DNA of 6,986 bases from Betaproteobacteria bacterium (GCA_025997075.1 BNUC01000171.1:1-6986), one strand, 5' to 3'; positions 1 through 6,320 are shown, numbered from the stretch's first letter. A program made the numbers and translations. The notes: a model not told the origin generated them from the sequence alone.

Positions 1-89
1 GTAAAACCGCTGACCGAATCCCAGAGTACCGCGCTTCTTTGCTCGGTCTTACCCCATTGGACAATGCTCTTCGATACAATGACTTATGA
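1..89 (+). CDS. possible 3' end of a gene entering from the left (partial)
   Basis: The frame starting at base 3 is open from the window edge to a TGA at 87-89. Its translation ends in YRASLLGLTPLDNALRYNDL, a plausible soluble C-terminus. Frame 1 is also open to a TGA at 94-96, so the choice of frame is a judgement on composition only. No family is recognised. The terminal stop lies inside the ATGACTT tandem repeat, so the original C-terminus may have been replaced by the repeat. Sequence to the left of the window would settle this. Confidence 0.22.
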   Translation, partial: KTADRIPEYRASLLGLTPLDNALRYNDL

Positions 90-106
90 CTTATGACTTA
101 TGACTT
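79..106. repeat. 7-bp tandem repeat, four perfect copies of ATGACTT
   Basis: Four exact head-to-tail copies of ATGACTT fill 79-106. Seven is not a multiple of three, so the TGA in each unit falls in successive frames (80, 87, 94, 101), closing all three forward frames. The reverse complement carries a TAA at each unit junction and closes the three reverse frames. The repeat therefore separates anything to its left from anything to its right. Slipped-strand expansion is the likely origin (inference). Confidence 0.9.
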
Positions 107-113
107 CTGCGTG

Positions 114-126
114 TGCGATTACCCTG
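114..126 (+). repeat. 13-bp direct repeat, left copy
   Basis: TGCGATTACCCTG occurs here and again, identically and in the same orientation, at 1066-1078. The two copies bracket the block that holds the two gene remnants and the REP-like palindromes. The bases flanking the two copies do not match, so the identity is limited to about 13 bp. It could be a footprint of an insertion or deletion, or part of a dispersed genomic repeat. Confidence 0.6.
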
Positions 127-163
127 TCTCCATGCTTTATCTTTAGATTCAGGTGGGTAGCTT

Positions 164-510
164 CTATATCATCGAACGCAAATTGGTATAAGCAGGCAGC
201 GGGACAGGCGCTGTCGGAGCATGTCCGGTTTCCAGATAAACGCGGCAACGTTCGATATATTCGTCAATGCTCTTGGGCATCGGGGTCCGGGCACGCGCGA
301 CGAAAAAGGTCAGATTGCGCCCGGCACGGATCAATTTCAATCCGTCCGGCGAGAAATTGGCCAGCCGCTCTCCGGCGGTCACAAGCTGCGGCCAGACATC
401 GAAAATGTCCGGATCGGTGCGCAAGGTTTCGGTCTTGATACGCGCGGCGCGCGCAAAGTCGCGAATCAACGGTTCGAAATAGGGGACGCACCACGATTAC
501 GCGCTTAAAA
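164..510 (-). pseudogene. frameshifted remnant of an unrecognised soluble protein
   Basis: The minus strand encodes about 100 residues ending in LRSMI, with the stop at 164-166. The natural composition of this frame (LRTDPDIFDVWPQLVTAGER, then FFVARARTPMPKSIDEYIER) contrasts with the arginine/glycine-rich shadows in the other frames. Upstream, the open frame stops at once. The adjacent frame reads RVIVVRP and joins smoothly to YFEPLIRDFARAARIKTETL if one base is dropped from the GGGG run at 482-485. This points to a single-base insertion. Possible GTG starts lie at 494-492 and 491-489 on the complement. I do not recognise the family, and no catalytic motif or membrane segment is visible. It could instead be a short gene starting at TTG 469, or the frameshift could be a sequencing error. 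Confidence 0.5.
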
Positions 511-591
511 ACCCTCGATATCCGTTTCTGGCTGTTGCCGTTGCTGCTCATTTGGGCACTACTGGCAGCGCAGCCGTTCGGGGGTAACACC

Positions 592-804
592 GCGTCAGGA
601 CAAAATTCTGGCGAGGTGGGCACCTCTACCGGGTTCGCCCTCTCGAAAGCCAAACAGAGTGGCCTCACCCTCGCCCTCACCAGCCCGGTGATCAACGCCA
701 TTCAAACAACGTCTGAAATGGGCAAGGCTGCTTCTGACACTTCTGACAGTCGCATGCAGGCGCTCGCCACCGCCAGCGCTGGCCTGGCCGGCTACAAAGG
801 CTAA
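592..804 (+). pseudogene. fragment of a filamentous haemagglutinin / CdiA-type adhesin
   Basis: From about base 643 the translation runs SKAKQSGLTLALTSPVINAI, QTTSEMGKAASDTSDSRMQA, LATASAGLAGYKG. This matches the recalled pattern of the repeat region in large two-partner-secreted FhaB/CdiA exoproteins, where a segment like SPVxSAIQTAQQMxxAAxxTSDxRMQALAA is typical. Intact proteins of this class have thousands of residues, with a secretion domain at the N-terminus and often a toxin at the C-terminus. Only about 70 residues remain here, closed by a TAA at 802-804, with neither the secretion domain nor a toxin domain. The same frame is open back to 439. Around 523-578 it encodes a hydrophobic run (FWLLPLLLIWALLAAQPF) that probably does not belong to the adhesin, so a fusion junction lies between about 575 and 640. 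The match is from memory, not from a search. Confidence 0.6.
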
Positions 805-879
805 GCGTTATTTCATATCCCAGCCCATGACAGTAAATGATGGACGATGTTTCTTGCGGAGCACGGCAGTCCGTCCTTT

Positions 880-935
880 CGCCCCGCTTGCGGAGCGTGT
901 GAGACCAAGGTGGCCGAAGGCCGGATGAGGGGGCG
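880..935. repeat. REP-like palindromic element
   Basis: CGCCCC at 880-885 pairs with GGGGCG at 930-935, enclosing GGCC-gaa-GGCC (912-922). The ten bases CTTGCGGAGC occur at 887-896 and also at 853-862. The GC-rich palindromic structure, non-coding position and proximity to the second element (986-1023) suit an extragenic palindromic repeat. Family membership is inferred from the look of the sequence. Confidence 0.45.
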
Positions 936-985
936 GCGATTGTGCACGAAACAACGCTGGATCATGCCCAGGCATCTCCTCACCC

Positions 986-1023
986 GCCCCTGCCGGGGCA
1001 CCCTCTCCCACAAGGGGAGAGGG
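986..1023. repeat. REP-like double hairpin (CCCTCTCCC/GGGAGAGGG)
   Basis: There are two adjacent perfect hairpins: GCCCC-tgcc-GGGGC (986-999) and CCCTCTCCC (1001-1009) with GGGAGAGGG (1015-1023) around a five-base loop. A 'CCCTCTCC...GGAGAGGG' palindrome of this kind is widespread between genes in proteobacteria. It lies about 70 bp beyond the stop of the leftward rhomboid gene and could stabilise or end that transcript, but no T-run follows the hairpin on the minus strand, so it is not a classical terminator. Confidence 0.7.
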
Positions 1024-1065
1024 AAAGCAAGCGCCGCTCATGTTTCTCCATGACAAACATATTCA

Positions 1066-1078
1066 TGCGATTACCCTG
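1066..1078 (+). repeat. 13-bp direct repeat, right copy
   Basis: This is an identical copy of the TGCGATTACCCTG found at 114-126, lying just outside the rhomboid stop codon. Confidence 0.6.
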
Positions 1079-1093
1079 CCCGCTGAATGGCAT

Positions 1094-2566
1094 TCATGCC
1101 TTGCCTTTTGCAAACGATGTCGCACGCGCCTCTTCGCTGTCAGGATAATCCTGGCGCAGGCGGGCCAGTATCGTGTCGTGCATCGACGAGTCGCCGCTGT
1201 GGCGGAACGCTTCGGCAACGAACAGCAGTAAACCTGGGAGTTCTTTTTGCTGAGGGGAACGGCGCGCGAGAACCCGTGTTAAGCGTTCCGCATCAGTCGC
1301 ATGGCCTGTACGCGCAAAACGGCGGATCAGCGCGATCAATTGCCGGGTATTGAAGCGGACGGCTGGTTTGGCCAGCTTCAGGTATTCGGTGAAGGTTTCG
1401 TAAACCAGGTCATTGTTTGCCGGGTGATCATTGGGCAAAGCGAAAATAAACGCTGCGGCATGATGATAATCATCGCTTGCCGGGACATGACGTGCAATTC
1501 GATAGTAACGGTTTACGATGGCCAGATCGCGGGGATAAAGATCAGCCAGTCGGTGCAATTCATGGCGCGCTTCGTCTAGACGCAAGGCGTTTAACAGTTT
1601 ATCGACCCTGGCGAGCTGTGCAGTGCGCGGGTCGACGGGAATTTCCTGTTCTGGCGCGGCAAGCTGTTTTTTGCCGGTCAGGCGGACCATGCCAATCAAC
1701 GCGGCGCCGGTAATAAAACCGCCGAAATGCGCCATGTAGTTGACCATGCCGCCATGATCCGTCAGGTATTGAAACAGCTCCTTGGCTATCCAGAACGGCA
1801 GCATGATGATCGCTGGCGCGCGGAAAAAATCGAAGTAGATCAGAATCCAGTAGAAGAACCGAATTTTACGCATTCCGTATAAGGTGACGTACATCGCCAT
1901 AACGCCGGAAATTGCTCCGGACGCGCCGATGCTTGGAATCATCGATGGCGGATTGATCAGCGCGTAGCAGGCACAGGAACCGATTCCCGACAAGAGATAA
2001 AAAAGCAGATAACGCCATTTGCCCAGCGCTTCTTCGACCATATACCCGACGATGAACAGAAACGCCATATTGCCAAGCAGGTGATCGAAACTGCCGTGCA
2101 GAAACATGTGCCCGATCACTCCGGCAAAGGTCGGCTGTGCCGACTTGAAGGCGAAACGAGCCATTGTCGTGTTCTGGAGCAAGCGATCGAATCGATCCCG
2201 CCCGCGGCGCCATTCAGAGTAATCTGTTTCGTTTTCCTGAATGACTTTTCCGTCACGCAACTGCTTCATGAATGCCGCATCGTCTTCCATCATCCGCAGG
2301 ACAAGAAACCAGCGTTTATCGGACAGTGCGCGAGTGGCCTGTTCGGCCTTTCCGGTCTCCCTGATCTCTTCGAGATGCTTGACATAACGGGGGAGTTCGG
2401 TCTTGATCAAAATCGATTCGGAATAATATTCATAAGCCTCGCGGAAGCGCTTGTCGTCGCTGCTTTGCGGGCCAAAGAAAATCAGAACGTTGATGAGGAT
2501 CAACAGCAAAGTGATGACTGGAGGATTTCGCCAATCGGGACGACGACTTACGGGGATGATTATCAT
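1094..2566 (-). CDS. rhomboid family intramembrane serine protease with soluble C-terminal tail
   Basis: Predicted 490-residue inner-membrane protease that cleaves membrane-anchored substrates within or near the bilayer. All rhomboid hallmarks are present. Residues 152-167 read GHMFLHGSFDHLLGNM, whose His162 and Asn166 correspond to the oxyanion-region His and Asn of GlpG. GASG at 214-217 supplies the nucleophile Ser216. AHFGGFITGA supplies the catalytic His280 in the HxxGxxxG pattern. Hydrophobic segments lie near 17-32, 162-178, 186-204, 213-231, 237-260 and 275-294. Unusual parts are about 115 charged residues (34-148) between the first helix and the active-site region, and about 190 residues after the last helix that look helical and TPR-like but lack a clear consensus. 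The start is ATG at 2566, because AGAGG lies six bases upstream of it; the TTG one codon earlier would sit too close. It follows the 612-residue gene by 63 bp and may be co-transcribed. The substrate is unknown. Confidence 0.93.
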   Translation of the reverse strand: MIIIPVSRRPDWRNPPVITLLLILINVLIFFGPQSSDDKRFREAYEYYSESILIKTELPRYVKHLEEIRETGKAEQATRALSDKRWFLVLRMMEDDAAFMKQLRDGKVIQENETDYSEWRRGRDRFDRLLQNTTMARFAFKSAQPTFAGVIGHMFLHGSFDHLLGNMAFLFIVGYMVEEALGKWRYLLFYLLSGIGSCACYALINPPSMIPSIGASGAISGVMAMYVTLYGMRKIRFFYWILIYFDFFRAPAIIMLPFWIAKELFQYLTDHGGMVNYMAHFGGFITGAALIGMVRLTGKKQLAAPEQEIPVDPRTAQLARVDKLLNALRLDEARHELHRLADLYPRDLAIVNRYYRIARHVPASDDYHHAAAFIFALPNDHPANNDLVYETFTEYLKLAKPAVRFNTRQLIALIRRFARTGHATDAERLTRVLARRSPQQKELPGLLLFVAEAFRHSGDSSMHDTILARLRQDYPDSEEARATSFAKGKA

Positions 2567-2629
2567 CAACTGCCTCTATTGGGATCTATAATTGTTCGAC
2601 CCCTTCCAGGTCGCATGGCATTGATTGCT

Positions 2630-4468
2630 TCATGCAATTTCATCGCCACTCACAGCTTGTAACTCGGTACGACACAGATTGACAATAAGGGCATATTTTT
2701 CTCTGTGCCACTGTTTGGTTTGCCCCCAAAACCCCTCAAAATCTTCAGGTAACGCTTCGATTCGCTGTTCAAAATCACGAACAATCTCATCAAAATCCGG
2801 ATTCCCGGCAAGGCGTGCATAAACCGTGGAAAAATATACTCCACTATAATCAAATTCTCTTTTCAGGTTAAAATCTTTATCGAACATATGCGGGTTCCGA
2901 AAAAAATAAGCCGTGTCCGGGTTCCTGTTATAAAACCAGTCCACTCCATCAACTGTCCGGATACGATCCAGTATCGGTATGCCATACCGGATCAAATCCT
3001 CCACCACCCAGTCCGCGTCCTCTCCTGTCAGGATTTTAAGTCCTACTTTGTTACATCTCCAGACAGGGTAAACAATTTTCTGCACATCCCACAAAGTCAT
3101 GAAAAGGGTTCTGCCACCTAATATGTGGGAAAATTTTTCCTGGTATTTTTGCGACCAGTCCCTACAGAGACCAAGCATACGTTTACTGTGACTTTTCAAC
3201 AATATAGAGCAATCGAAGAACGCCCTGTCCAGATCTACGCTTATACGCTGCTCCCCAGTGTTCTCAGGCGCAGACTCCGCATTGGGATCTGAACGGCGTG
3301 TGAACTCAATATTGGTAAGAGAGGTAGCATTCCGCGGGTTGATATCCCTTTTAAATCCATGCGCACCCAGTGCCTCCGTCAGGCGTTTTTCAAACAGATT
3401 GAAACGCCCCTTTTTCGTAAAACAAACCGGCTGTTTTACCGTCGATGCTGCCGGATCGTAGGTCTGACGAAATTCATGGCCTCTATGATCAGGCAGTGGA
3501 TAACGTGACCAATAATCGTCACAACCAGGCAAGTGAATACGCTGGAACGCATCAAACATATCGAGTTGCAATTCACGCACGAGAGGCATCAGTACTTTCA
3601 ATAATTCTCCTATCCGCCGGGAATCCTTCAGTTTTGGCTGCCATGCTGCGGTAGTACAGGAGGCCAGTTCGTTTTCCGGGTCGGTGAGCCAGAGACTGTC
3701 GTCCCCGGCAACCGGCAGGCGACGGGCAAGAACCCGCCCTAATCGCTTAAAGCGTGGATTCTTTTTCAGTTCCTTGTGCCGCAACTGTTCTACCGCCTGT
3801 TCCACTCCCTTCAAATTTCTATTCTTCAGGTGCGGAAAAATATCATCCTGATGATTTCCCGGCGCAAAAACATACAACGGATATTGCTTCGACTCCCCAT
3901 TATCATCACAAGCCGCGATCCAGTCCTGAAGCACTGGCCCCTGTTCGTCGGACGGGCTTTCTTCGGTCTGTTCCGCCGGCATGGGCAAGGCCAAGCGCGG
4001 ATCTTCCGCCGCGCCTTGATCAAGGCTCAAGCGGTAACGGCTGCCCTCTTCTCGCGGCACCGGCATGCTTCGGGCCGGAATATAAACGCCTATCTCGTAA
4101 TCACACACATCCAGATCCAGGTGGCGCGACAACAACAGGAGCATCCCCATAAACACATCTACCTGATTCCAGTCATGAAATGAAGGCATCCATACGGCGC
4201 TCGTCAGCTCATGCAGTTCCTGTTCCGGGTTGTTCAGCCAGAAAAATTCCTGAGCATCGCCTTTTCCGGGATCGAAAATCGGCAAGTGCTGGAGCACATC
4301 AGCCCGGCTAAAATATTTGCCCAGTTGTTGAAACTTCGGATTCGGCCCATCTTCCTTGCCGCTCAGTTGATCAATCGCCCACCGTACCGCTTTGATATCG
4401 TCCATGGTCTCCGGAAAAAGGTCACGGTGACGGGACGCATCAAAAACATAGATGAAATGATTAGACAT
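2630..4468 (-). CDS. hypothetical protein with duplicated N-terminal domain and DUF4304-like C-terminus
   Basis: A 612-residue soluble protein with no signal peptide or membrane helix. Residues about 7-132 and 199-314 are two copies of one domain. Both begin YVF, share NP(K/R)F..LG, then WL.(N/D)PE.EL...T.A.W.P, and end with a hydrophobic helix plus R.L.LD..D......P. A proline- and acid-rich linker (about 133-196) separates them. From about 355 a different module starts, with FEKRLTEALGAHGFKR. It continues through a beta-rich stretch (RISVDLDRAFFDCSILLKS) to EDADWVVEDLIRYGIPILDR (484-502). The order 'helix, LGFKR, strands, then YG(I/L)P.L' resembles DUF4304-type proteins, some of which are found near toxins. 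This assignment is tentative. ATG 4468 is preferred to TTG 4471 because AGGAG lies five bases upstream of it. The 3' half is visibly more AT-rich than the flanking genes. No catalytic residues are evident, so a binding, inhibitor or immunity-type role fits better than an enzyme, but the function is unknown. Confidence 0.85.
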   Translation of the reverse strand: MSNHFIYVFDASRHRDLFPETMDDIKAVRWAIDQLSGKEDGPNPKFQQLGKYFSRADVLQHLPIFDPGKGDAQEFFWLNNPEQELHELTSAVWMPSFHDWNQVDVFMGMLLLLSRHLDLDVCDYEIGVYIPARSMPVPREEGSRYRLSLDQGAAEDPRLALPMPAEQTEESPSDEQGPVLQDWIAACDDNGESKQYPLYVFAPGNHQDDIFPHLKNRNLKGVEQAVEQLRHKELKKNPRFKRLGRVLARRLPVAGDDSLWLTDPENELASCTTAAWQPKLKDSRRIGELLKVLMPLVRELQLDMFDAFQRIHLPGCDDYWSRYPLPDHRGHEFRQTYDPAASTVKQPVCFTKKGRFNLFEKRLTEALGAHGFKRDINPRNATSLTNIEFTRRSDPNAESAPENTGEQRISVDLDRAFFDCSILLKSHSKRMLGLCRDWSQKYQEKFSHILGGRTLFMTLWDVQKIVYPVWRCNKVGLKILTGEDADWVVEDLIRYGIPILDRIRTVDGVDWFYNRNPDTAYFFRNPHMFDKDFNLKREFDYSGVYFSTVYARLAGNPDFDEIVRDFEQRIEALPEDFEGFWGQTKQWHREKYALIVNLCRTELQAVSGDEIA

Positions 4469-4643
4469 CAAAGCTCCTGAAGAAAACTAAAAACCGGATG
4501 CATGCATGAAGACAAGGGAGCTTAGCATATGCCAACATCCGCCCGGATAACGGAAAGCCGGACAAAGACAAGACTCGTCCGCCTACTGCCCTGGCGACTA
4601 TGGTAAAGTAACGATCAATCTGCAAACGTCATTCTGGTTTCAA
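4469..4643. promoter_or_regulatory. divergent intergenic region with two short palindromes
   Basis: These 175 bp separate the leftward 612-residue gene from the rightward LacI-type gene and must hold both promoters, unless one gene is transcribed from further away. Two perfect or near-perfect dyads are visible: ATGCATGCAT at 4498-4507, and ATCCG-cc-CGGAT at 4537-4548. Either could be a protein-binding site. Neither has the central CG step usual in LacI-family operators. I see no convincing -35/-10 pair, and no clear Shine-Dalgarno before the regulator's ATG. Confidence 0.3.
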
Positions 4644-5705
4644 ATGAAAAAACACACCATACAGGATGTAGCCAAGGCAGCCCAGGTTTCCGTCACCAGC
4701 GTCTCGAATTATCTGAACGGCCGGCATAATCATTTGCGCCAGGAAACCATCGAGCGTATCGAGCAGAGTATCAAGGAACTCAATTACTCGCCCAGCCGGA
4801 TAGCCCGGCAACTGAAGACCGGGCACACGCCCCTGGTCGGCGTGCTGGTGCCGAGCATCGTCAACCCCTATCACAGCGAACTGGCGCTGGCGATCGATGA
4901 GGCCGCGCAGCAGCACGGATTCCGGCCGGTTCTGGGCAATACTCATCGCGATGAAAAACGGGAAAAAGCGCTGATCGAAGAACTCGTCGATTATGGCGTG
5001 CGTGGTTTCATTGTCACCACCGAACTGACCAATCAACAGGTCATGAACGATTACCTGAAAAGAGGAATCGCTTTCGTGCTTTTTGATCTGCGGGCCTCTG
5101 ATCTCAATATCGCCAAGGTGGATGTGGTCTCGGCCGACAATATTCTCGCCTCTTCAAGCGCGGTCGATCACCTGGTATCGCTCGGACACCGCGCGATTGC
5201 CTACGTCACTCCGCCCAGCCTTTCCGCCAGCCGCAAGGCGCGCCAGCAAGGGTTCGAGGACGCGATCAGGAAACATCGCCTGGGAACCCCCATCGTGATC
5301 AGCCGGGATAGCGATCCCAAGGCGGACCACAGCGATTCGAAACTCGCACTGTTCGGGCAGCGCGTTGCCGAACAACTGCTCGCTATCGAGCCGCGCCCAA
5401 CCGCCGTCGTCGCCATGAACGATATCCTGGCGATCGGTGTCCTGGCCGGGCTGCACAAGCTGGGACTCTCCGTCCCGGCGGATATGTCGCTGGTCGGTGT
5501 CGACGATATACAACTTTCCAGTCTGATCGTTCCGACGATGACGACCCTGCGGCCCAATTACCAAAAAATGGCCGAAAGCGCGATCGATTGCCTGCAATCG
5601 CGCTTACAGACTCCGGAGCGCCCCCGCTGCGAATACGTGTTCGCGCCAGACCTGATCGTTCGTGAATCGAGCACCGCGCCTGCAATTTCAGTTATCGGAC
5701 GCTAA
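4644..5705 (+). CDS. LacI/PurR-family transcriptional regulator
   Basis: A 353-residue DNA-binding regulator of the usual family length. Residues 4-26 form the helix-turn-helix (TIQDVAKAAQVSVTSVSNYL). Residues 47-60 (NYSPSRIARQLKTG) form the hinge, closely like PurR, with Leu57 at the position of the minor-groove lever residue. The periplasmic-binding-protein-like effector domain begins at GVLVPSIVNPYHSEL and carries VDHLVSLGHRAIAYV (174-188), RPTAVVAMNDILAIGVL (251-267) and SLVGVDDIQLSSLIVPTMTT (282-301). Asp287 is the usual effector contact. Such proteins repress, or less often activate, sugar or nucleoside genes in response to a small ligand, which cannot be deduced here. The ATG lacks an obvious Shine-Dalgarno sequence, so translation may be weak or leaderless, but the start fits the family N-terminus exactly. 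The gene ends 18 bp before a lipoprotein gene, suggesting co-transcription. No sugar operon adjoins it; the only sugar-linked neighbour is the FucU/RbsD gene on the opposite strand. Confidence 0.95.
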   Translation: MKKHTIQDVAKAAQVSVTSVSNYLNGRHNHLRQETIERIEQSIKELNYSPSRIARQLKTGHTPLVGVLVPSIVNPYHSELALAIDEAAQQHGFRPVLGNTHRDEKREKALIEELVDYGVRGFIVTTELTNQQVMNDYLKRGIAFVLFDLRASDLNIAKVDVVSADNILASSSAVDHLVSLGHRAIAYVTPPSLSASRKARQQGFEDAIRKHRLGTPIVISRDSDPKADHSDSKLALFGQRVAEQLLAIEPRPTAVVAMNDILAIGVLAGLHKLGLSVPADMSLVGVDDIQLSSLIVPTMTTLRPNYQKMAESAIDCLQSRLQTPERPRCEYVFAPDLIVRESSTAPAISVIGR

Positions 5706-5723
5706 AACAGGAATTCTTAAAAC

Positions 5724-6149
5724 ATGAAATATAACTGCCAGCCTGCCAGAAGTCTGACCAGTAAACTGTCGATTCCGTTACTGGCGTCACTGGTGTCACC
5801 GGGACTGTTTCTTTCCGGTTGCGCTGCCGTGGGCAATGCCCCTGCGCGTATCTCACCCACCGTATATGAATCATATGACTGCGACCAGATTGCGGCTGAA
5901 GCGCACCTGACCTTGAATTATCTCAAGTCGTTCGACCTGCGCTGCAACGCAACTCCCGCTTGTGGCCCAAAAAAGGAACAGCAGGAACAAGAGTATAGAC
6001 TACTGAAAAGTGAGTTTTTTGCGCTGCAAAGAGCCGCTATCCAGAAAAAATGTCCTATGGATCCCGCAGTATTGCCTGTCATTCCTGATTCCGCGCCTGA
6101 AAAAACAGGGAACAGGGATCACGGGGAATTTCAATTCCGGCATCAATAA
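5724..6149 (+). CDS. small lipoprotein, function unknown
   Basis: A 141-residue protein with a lipoprotein signal: basic residues at 9 and 14, a hydrophobic stretch to residue 30, and the lipobox LSGC with Cys33 as the predicted lipidation site. No aspartate follows that Cys (it is followed by Ala-Ala), so outer-membrane sorting is expected. The mature part contains YESYDCDQIAAEAHL. Similar Y..YDC.QIA.E segments occur in small uncharacterised envelope lipoproteins of proteobacteria, as I recall them. A short coiled-coil-like stretch rich in K, E and Q follows at about 83-106, then a proline-rich polar tail. Four cysteines (53, 74, 80, 110) remain in the mature protein and could form disulphides in the periplasm. 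An AGGA lies 11 bases before the ATG. The start is 18 bp after the LacI-type gene. The role is unknown. Confidence 0.8.
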   Translation: MKYNCQPARSLTSKLSIPLLASLVSPGLFLSGCAAVGNAPARISPTVYESYDCDQIAAEAHLTLNYLKSFDLRCNATPACGPKKEQQEQEYRLLKSEFFALQRAAIQKKCPMDPAVLPVIPDSAPEKTGNRDHGEFQFRHQ

Positions 6150-6160
6150 GCTGAATCCGC

Positions 6161-6201
6161 AAAAAACGGCGTAGGGCGCAAAAGCAAAGCGCATTGCGCC
6201 G
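6161..6201 (-). terminator. candidate terminator on the minus strand, built from a REP-like repeat
   Basis: Read leftwards, CGGCG (complement of 6197-6201) and CGCCG (complement of 6167-6171) form a GC stem directly followed by six T residues (complement of 6161-6166). Inside it, GGCGCA (6175-6180) and TGCGCC (6195-6200) give an alternative six-base stem. The 'GTAGGGCGCA...GCGCATTGCGCC' arrangement is a common extragenic repeat type. It would end leftward transcripts from the FucU/RbsD-type gene before they run into the lipoprotein gene. The long loop weakens the case. Confidence 0.4.
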
Positions 6202-6217
6202 AAATGATGAAATGGGA

Positions 6218-6305
6218 ATAGGTTGGCGGTGAGCGTAGCGAACCCCAACGCAATAAGCAACGAGTCATCCCAATGTTGGGGTTCGCTACACTCACCCCAA
6301 CCTAT
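6218..6305. repeat. long imperfect inverted repeat (REP-like), 32-33-base arms
   Basis: The left arm at 6218-6250 and the right arm at 6274-6305 are reverse complements, except for one extra base (in TTGGCGG against TTGGGG) and two substitutions. The loop is 23 bases. Each arm contains GTAGCGAACCCCAAC or its complement with one change, a phrase common in dispersed intergenic repeats. The element lies between two convergent genes and could block transcription or RNA decay from either side. It may also be two back-to-back copies of one repeat unit. Confidence 0.8.
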
Positions 6306-6320
6306 AACGCTCCAATAGAA

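Noticed and set aside
100..438. Forward open frame of 112 codons
   Set aside because: Arginine- and serine-rich with no coherent pattern; it overlaps the more protein-like minus-strand remnant and starts inside the ATGACTT repeat.
221..508. Forward open frame of 95 codons
   Set aside because: Composition rich in G, R and D is typical of the antisense shadow of the minus-strand remnant; no start signal.
264..701. Minus-strand open frame of 145 codons
   Set aside because: Only its short RVIVVRP piece looks real, as the upstream part of the frameshifted remnant. The rest is antisense to the haemagglutinin fragment or out of frame.
1001..1023. Rho-independent terminator for the rhomboid gene
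   Set aside because: The stem is strong, but no T-run follows it on the minus strand; kept only as a palindromic repeat.
808..1056. Minus-strand frame encoding FPSPLVGEGAPAGAGEE
   Set aside because: This is a translation of the CCCTCTCCC/GGGAGAGGG palindromic repeat, a well-known source of false genes.
2081..2662. Forward open frame of 193 codons
   Set aside because: Lies antisense to the rhomboid gene, which has complete catalytic motifs and a ribosome binding site.
3754..4183. Forward frames of 132 and 135 codons
   Set aside because: Antisense to the 612-residue protein; high proline, histidine and arginine content and no ribosome binding site.
4615..4643. Operator for autoregulation just before the LacI-type start (TGCAAAC / GGTTTCA)
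   Set aside because: Only five of seven positions are symmetric, no better than expected by chance.
5154..5685. Several minus-strand frames of 100-147 codons
   Set aside because: Shadows of the LacI-type gene, whose domains align over its full length.
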